A DNA stretch of 64,000 bases from Nicotiana tabacum (Eukaryota > Streptophyta > Magnoliopsida > Solanales > Solanaceae), in assembly GCF_000715075.1 (NCBI RefSeq), contig NC_134101.1:150015084-150079083 (forward strand), in the 5' to 3' direction. The notes below the pieces were generated by a model. The model saw only the letters and a program-made list of their open reading frames with translations, was not told the origin of the DNA and did not search any database. The translations under genes and the position numbers were made by a program. Shown in pieces: positions 60,788-64,000 of the stretch; position 1 is the first letter of the stretch, and each line of letters begins with the position of its first letter.

Positions 60788-62119
60788 TTAGTTCTGAAAT
60801 CTCTTCTTCCTCTCAGCAACCATAGAGAGAAAACACCTTGAGTCCACATCTCATATTCTCTTTGATTTTTGCATTCGAACTCAACCACACCTCGTACTTC
60901 TGTCTTTAATCCAAAATATCGACGTTTCTCACCATCCTCAAATAAATGCCTTCCTGGCCATGCTGGTACATCCTTGTAAACTTCTAGCACTACATCTCCA
61001 TGCACATGAATTAATTTTTTTCAAGTCATTATCATGTGTGTGTCCCAATTACTATATATATGGAAGTCGTTTTGTTATATCATGACAAAATTATTAGGAC
61101 GTACTCTTCTTTTTCTTGGTGATAGTTTTCCCCACATGTTTGCTTTTCATCTTCAGCATCACCTGTAAAATAGAGAAATGTAAAGACTTGATTACTTTTT
61201 TATGCATATATATATTAATAAGAATTTAACTTTCTACACTGACAATATATTTGCTTTACATTATATGGTCATTTAAAAGATAATAAGGCAAGCGACATGC
61301 TATGACATATTAAATTGTGACGCTTACATCTCCGCTTCGATGAATATAGACAGAGACTATTTTCCAGTGAAGATCACCTGAAACCAACAAATAGACAGTT
61401 GCATCAGAAAATATGGACAGAAAATTTTGTGCATTGAATTTATATCAGGGGACTTGTGCAATTTACCATTACGCGTTCGCTTCAGAAACTCGCGACCCCG
61501 AGCCAGCAGTTCTTGATTACAAACACCCAGAAAATTCTCTTCAACGTCAAGTCCCTCGGAGTAATTATTGCTATTAGTTTGAGTTTGATCACTCTTTCGA
61601 ACTGTGCCTACACCAATTCCCTTTTCTTTTGGAGTTACTGCAGCTATGTTCCATACTTCCTTCAGTGCTCTACCCTTTAATGTTGCAGCTCCTCGCAAAG
61701 CTGAAAATTAGGAACATATTACTCCATATGAGACAGATTTAACTTATACACTTATAGTATAGAAAGTTACTTACACTATCAGTATATCTTAACTTGTTAC
61801 AGATAATCAACTTTTGTGACACGTAAAACTACCACTAACATAATAAATGATGACCATGTGTTGTATCATTAAAATCCAGCTTTTAATAGTCAAATTAGCT
61901 TTGTAATTGTCAAGTTGAAGTTACTACAATTGCAATTAACCAGTGAAATAAGGGTGACTCTGCTACAAATGAAGTGTTTTAGTTACCTGTGGCAGCAGCA
62001 GCAGTAAGAGTTGATATATCCCCGTGAGAACGAACATTGACAGCAGAGCTAATTGCAGACATGAGATGGTCACGGTCAGCTCCCATAGCTTCAGCAGTCT
62101 CCACGCACTGTGCAGCTAC
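60788..62119 (-). pseudogene. VAN3-binding/FORKED-like gene, 3' exons (DUF828 end and PH domain), disrupted
   Basis: Five minus-strand exons read coherently: 62119-61987 ([19 protein letters not shown]...TLTAAAAT), 61700-61467 ([19 protein letters not shown]...[17 protein letters not shown]), 61377-61328 ([13 protein letters not shown]), 61162-61105 (VMLKMKSKHVGKTITKKKK) and 60995-60788 ([18 protein letters not shown]...[15 protein letters not shown]). Introns have GT/AG ends (GTAACT, GTAAAT, GTAAGC, GTACGT donors). This is the C-terminal half of the plant VAN3-binding/FORKED family. The PH domain binds phosphoinositides and the protein works with the ARF-GAP VAN3 in trafficking that controls vein patterning. 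Two defects are visible. A CACTA terminus cuts the first exon at 62120. A small deletion after WTQGV shifts the frame, so the family-like ending [11 protein letters not shown] with stop at 60788 is reached only in another frame; the continuing frame stops at 60784-60786. Confidence 0.85.
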
Positions 62120-62139
62120 CACTACTAGAAATCCGGAAA

Positions 62140-62640
62140 AAAGCGACCACAAAAAGCGACCAAAGTTGGTCGTTTATGGCCCAAAAAGCGACCAAACACG
62201 CCTGGTAGCTATATTGATGGTCTCTAAGCTAAAAGGGCCAAATATTCTGATTTTGACTTTAGTGACCAACTTTGGTCGCTATATTAATTTAATAATATAA
62301 ATTTGGCGACCAAAGTTGGTCTCTACATATGAAATACGTTGTTTTTAATTTATCATTAATCATTAGAAAGCGACCAACTTTGGTCTCTAATCCAAATATT
62401 ATATTTTAAAATCTGGACAATAGAGACCAAAGTTGGTCGCTAAATTCAACAATTTAATTTTTTTTTTTTTTAAATAAGCGACCAACATTGGTCGCTATAT
62501 TTCCAGAAATTGTATTTTTTTAATAGAAATCTGGGCAGGTAGCGACCAAGGTTGGTCGCTATTGCCCAGAAAATTATTTTTTTTATAGTGAAAAACGACC
62601 AAATAGAGACCAAAGTTGGTCGCTTTTCTTGGTATATTTT
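62140..62640. repeat. CACTA subterminal palindromic repeats
   Basis: About eight copies of AGCGACCAAAGTTGGTCGCT-like palindromes, in variants (AGAGACC, CAACTTTGG), occur near 62155, 62262, 62305, 62369, 62421, 62477, 62542 and 62604, about 45-65 nt apart after the first gap. In CACTA elements such arrays are binding sites for the element-encoded DNA-binding protein. Confidence 0.88.
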
Positions 62641-62834
62641 TGGCAGAAACTGTCTGTTTTGGCAGCTACACCACCTGCCAGCTTACCAAACATCCTAAAC
62701 AGGCATTTTATGCCAGCAACAACAACAACAATAATTAAAAGCAACAATCAATAGAACTAACACATTAAGCTAACAAAACTAAGTTAACGCTTATTACAAG
62801 CCCATTCGAACTAAAAAGAACTAACACAATAGAA

Positions 62835-63190
62835 CTAAGTTTTTTTGTCTAGTTCAAAGTATATAAAGTACTCAAGGAGTGTTCTTTCAGCATCCTCGTC
62901 CGAAAGTTGGATTGCCTCGCCCGATTCATTAGGTGGTTGACTGCGTATGAATTCCCCCACGTCAGCTGCATATGAAGCGAACCTATATGAAAAATTATAT
63001 ATATTGAATTAGTATTTCAAAATTTATATAAAAGTAAACCAAAATACTTAATGAAAAGTAAAAAACTTACATGTATATAGTCGAGGCTCGACCCTCCTTT
63101 CTGAATCAGTCTCTTTCTTCTTCTTTACAATACGAGTTTCATTGAATAGCTCATCTTGCTTCATTGGCATCATAAAGCTGTCTGGTGGCT
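62835..63190 (-). pseudogene. CACTA-associated transposase-like ORF, last two exons
   Basis: Minus-strand exon about 63190-63071 (PPDSFMMPMKQDELFNETRI, then VKKKKETDSERRVEP) ends at a GTAAGT donor. A 62982-62835 exon follows an AG acceptor and reads FASYAADVGEFIRSQPPNES, GEAIQLSDEDAERTLLEYF and a TAG stop. Wording and position fit the second, transposase_24-type protein of plant CACTA elements, but I cannot confirm the family. Upstream exons were not found, so it is at best partial. Confidence 0.5.
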
Positions 63191-63385
63191 TTGGTGATTA
63201 TCCTCGTGGTACTATTACTCGGGATGAACTTGGATACAGAGAATAACTTGGATACAATACCTGACATGGTGTGTCTTTGATCAATTGTTGATCTCTATAG
63301 CTACAATGATAATGAGAAGGCAACGACATGTGTTTCAAAATAGTGATGGTGTAGGTAGGATTTTAACATTTCCTAAGTAGATAAA

Positions 63386-63995
63386 AGAGGTTATAGAGGA
63401 ATTCTCTACTTCACTTTCCAAGAGGAAAAGAAGTTTGATTGATAGTGACAACGTTGATGAAGACGGAATATTTTCCGTTGGTCGTGGCAGTTCCCATAAA
63501 GCGGGGATCATAAGACTCTATGATGACAAAGATTATAGGAAGTTTTGTTCTAAACTTTCTTCCAAGTCTGATCCGTACAAGCTTAATGTGATATTGGTGA
63601 TATTTCTTCGGATTCAGATAATGATTTGATCGACAAAAGTATGGAAATGCTCTTAAAAAGAATTAAAAGTAAAACGTTTTTCTTGGTAGAGAAGGATGCT
63701 GAAAAGATTTTACCTTGAATTCTTTTTAAGAGCATTTCCATACTTTTGTCGGTCAAATCATTGTCTGAATCCGAAGAAATATCACCAATATCACATTAAG
63801 CTTGTACGGATCAGACTTGAAAGAAAATTTAGAATAAAACTTCCTATAATCTCTGTCATCATAGAGTCTTATGATCCCCATTTTATGGGAACTGCCATGA
63901 CCAACGGAACACATTCCGTCTTCATCAACCTTGTCACTCTTAATTAAACTTCTTTTCCTCATGGAAAATGAAGTACAGAATTACTCTATAAGCTC
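63386..63995. repeat. Long inverted repeat, two ~280-nt arms, 53-nt loop
   Basis: Arm 1 (63386-63664) and arm 2 (63718-63995) are reverse complements with roughly one difference per 12-15 nt by eye. Each arm holds a related short ORF (63435-63629 plus, 63962-63753 minus) sharing GSSHK(A/M)GIIRLYDD and SDPYKLNVI. I do not recognise the peptide. The source could be a transposon ORF or another repeat duplicated head to head; the outer boundary is near the window edge. Confidence 0.8.
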
Positions 63996-64000
63996 TTCTT

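Larger units (their letters stand above)
62120..64000. mobile_element. CACTA (En/Spm) transposon end, partial
   Basis: Begins CACTACTAGAAATCCGG directly against the coding exon at 62119, with typical CACTA subterminal repeats and an associated minus-strand ORF. The other end is outside the window, so the 3-bp target duplication cannot be verified. It may contain a further insertion near 63200-64000, where the sequence character changes. Confidence 0.85.

Noticed and set aside
63386..63995. Fragment of an endogenous pararetrovirus
   Set aside because: Such fragments are common in Solanaceae, but I recognise no movement-protein, coat or RT motif in the arms, so there is no support from the sequence.

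Overview
This window is repeat-dominated plant nuclear DNA, most likely from a member of the Solanaceae (Nicotiana or a relative). That assignment is an inference from the style of the repeats: long chromovirus LTRs opening TGT(C/A)A(C/T)GACC, an Ogre/Tat-type element with the GCCTACGTATC motif, and a CACTA element with GCGACCAAAGTTGGTCGC subterminal repeats. No sequence search was run. Nearly everything from 1 to 57.8 kb is transposable-element sequence. Only the right end holds an ordinary host gene, and it is broken.

Layout. 1-6960: the 5' two-thirds of a minus-strand Ty3/gypsy chromovirus (E1) and its LTR. 6961-11588: unrecognised DNA, an Ogre-like LTR fragment and a truncated LTR of E1's family (E6). 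11985-13490: a decayed Helitron helicase, whose 3' terminus reappears at 57738-57804. The 44 kb between is a stack of nested insertions, each dated relative to the next by a 5-bp target-site duplication. E2 (chromovirus, + strand, 13688-57732, TSD CTCCT) sits in the Helitron. E3 (chromovirus, + strand, 23971-57488, TSD ACACT) sits in the 3' LTR of E2. E4 (Ogre/Tat-like, minus strand, 26101-41551, TSD GACGG) sits in the 5' LTR of E3. E5 (large non-autonomous LTR element, minus strand, 44457-52312, TSD GAGCA) sits in the reverse transcriptase gene of E3. All coding regions are decayed.

The most notable cargo is in E4. Upstream of its gag, where Ogre elements carry ORF1, lies about 2.1 kb of an intron-free host gene encoding part of a BRUTUS-like hemerythrin/CHY/CTCHY/RING E3 ligase. 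One end of this captured piece carries a 28-nt inverted copy of its own sequence. E4 also has a primer-binding site that matches the 3' half of a tRNA-Arg well beyond the usual 18 nt. A 48-nt copy of the external target flank lies between its internal region and one LTR.

57805-64000: a hAT-type non-autonomous element with an 8-bp TSD (57958-58876), quiet AT-rich DNA, and the 3' exons of a VAN3-binding/FORKED-like gene on the minus strand (60788-62119). That gene's coding sequence is cut by the terminus of a CACTA transposon (62120 to beyond the window). The CACTA carries subterminal palindromes, a two-exon transposase-associated ORF and a 280-bp-arm inverted repeat. No rRNA, intact tRNA or CRISPR was seen.
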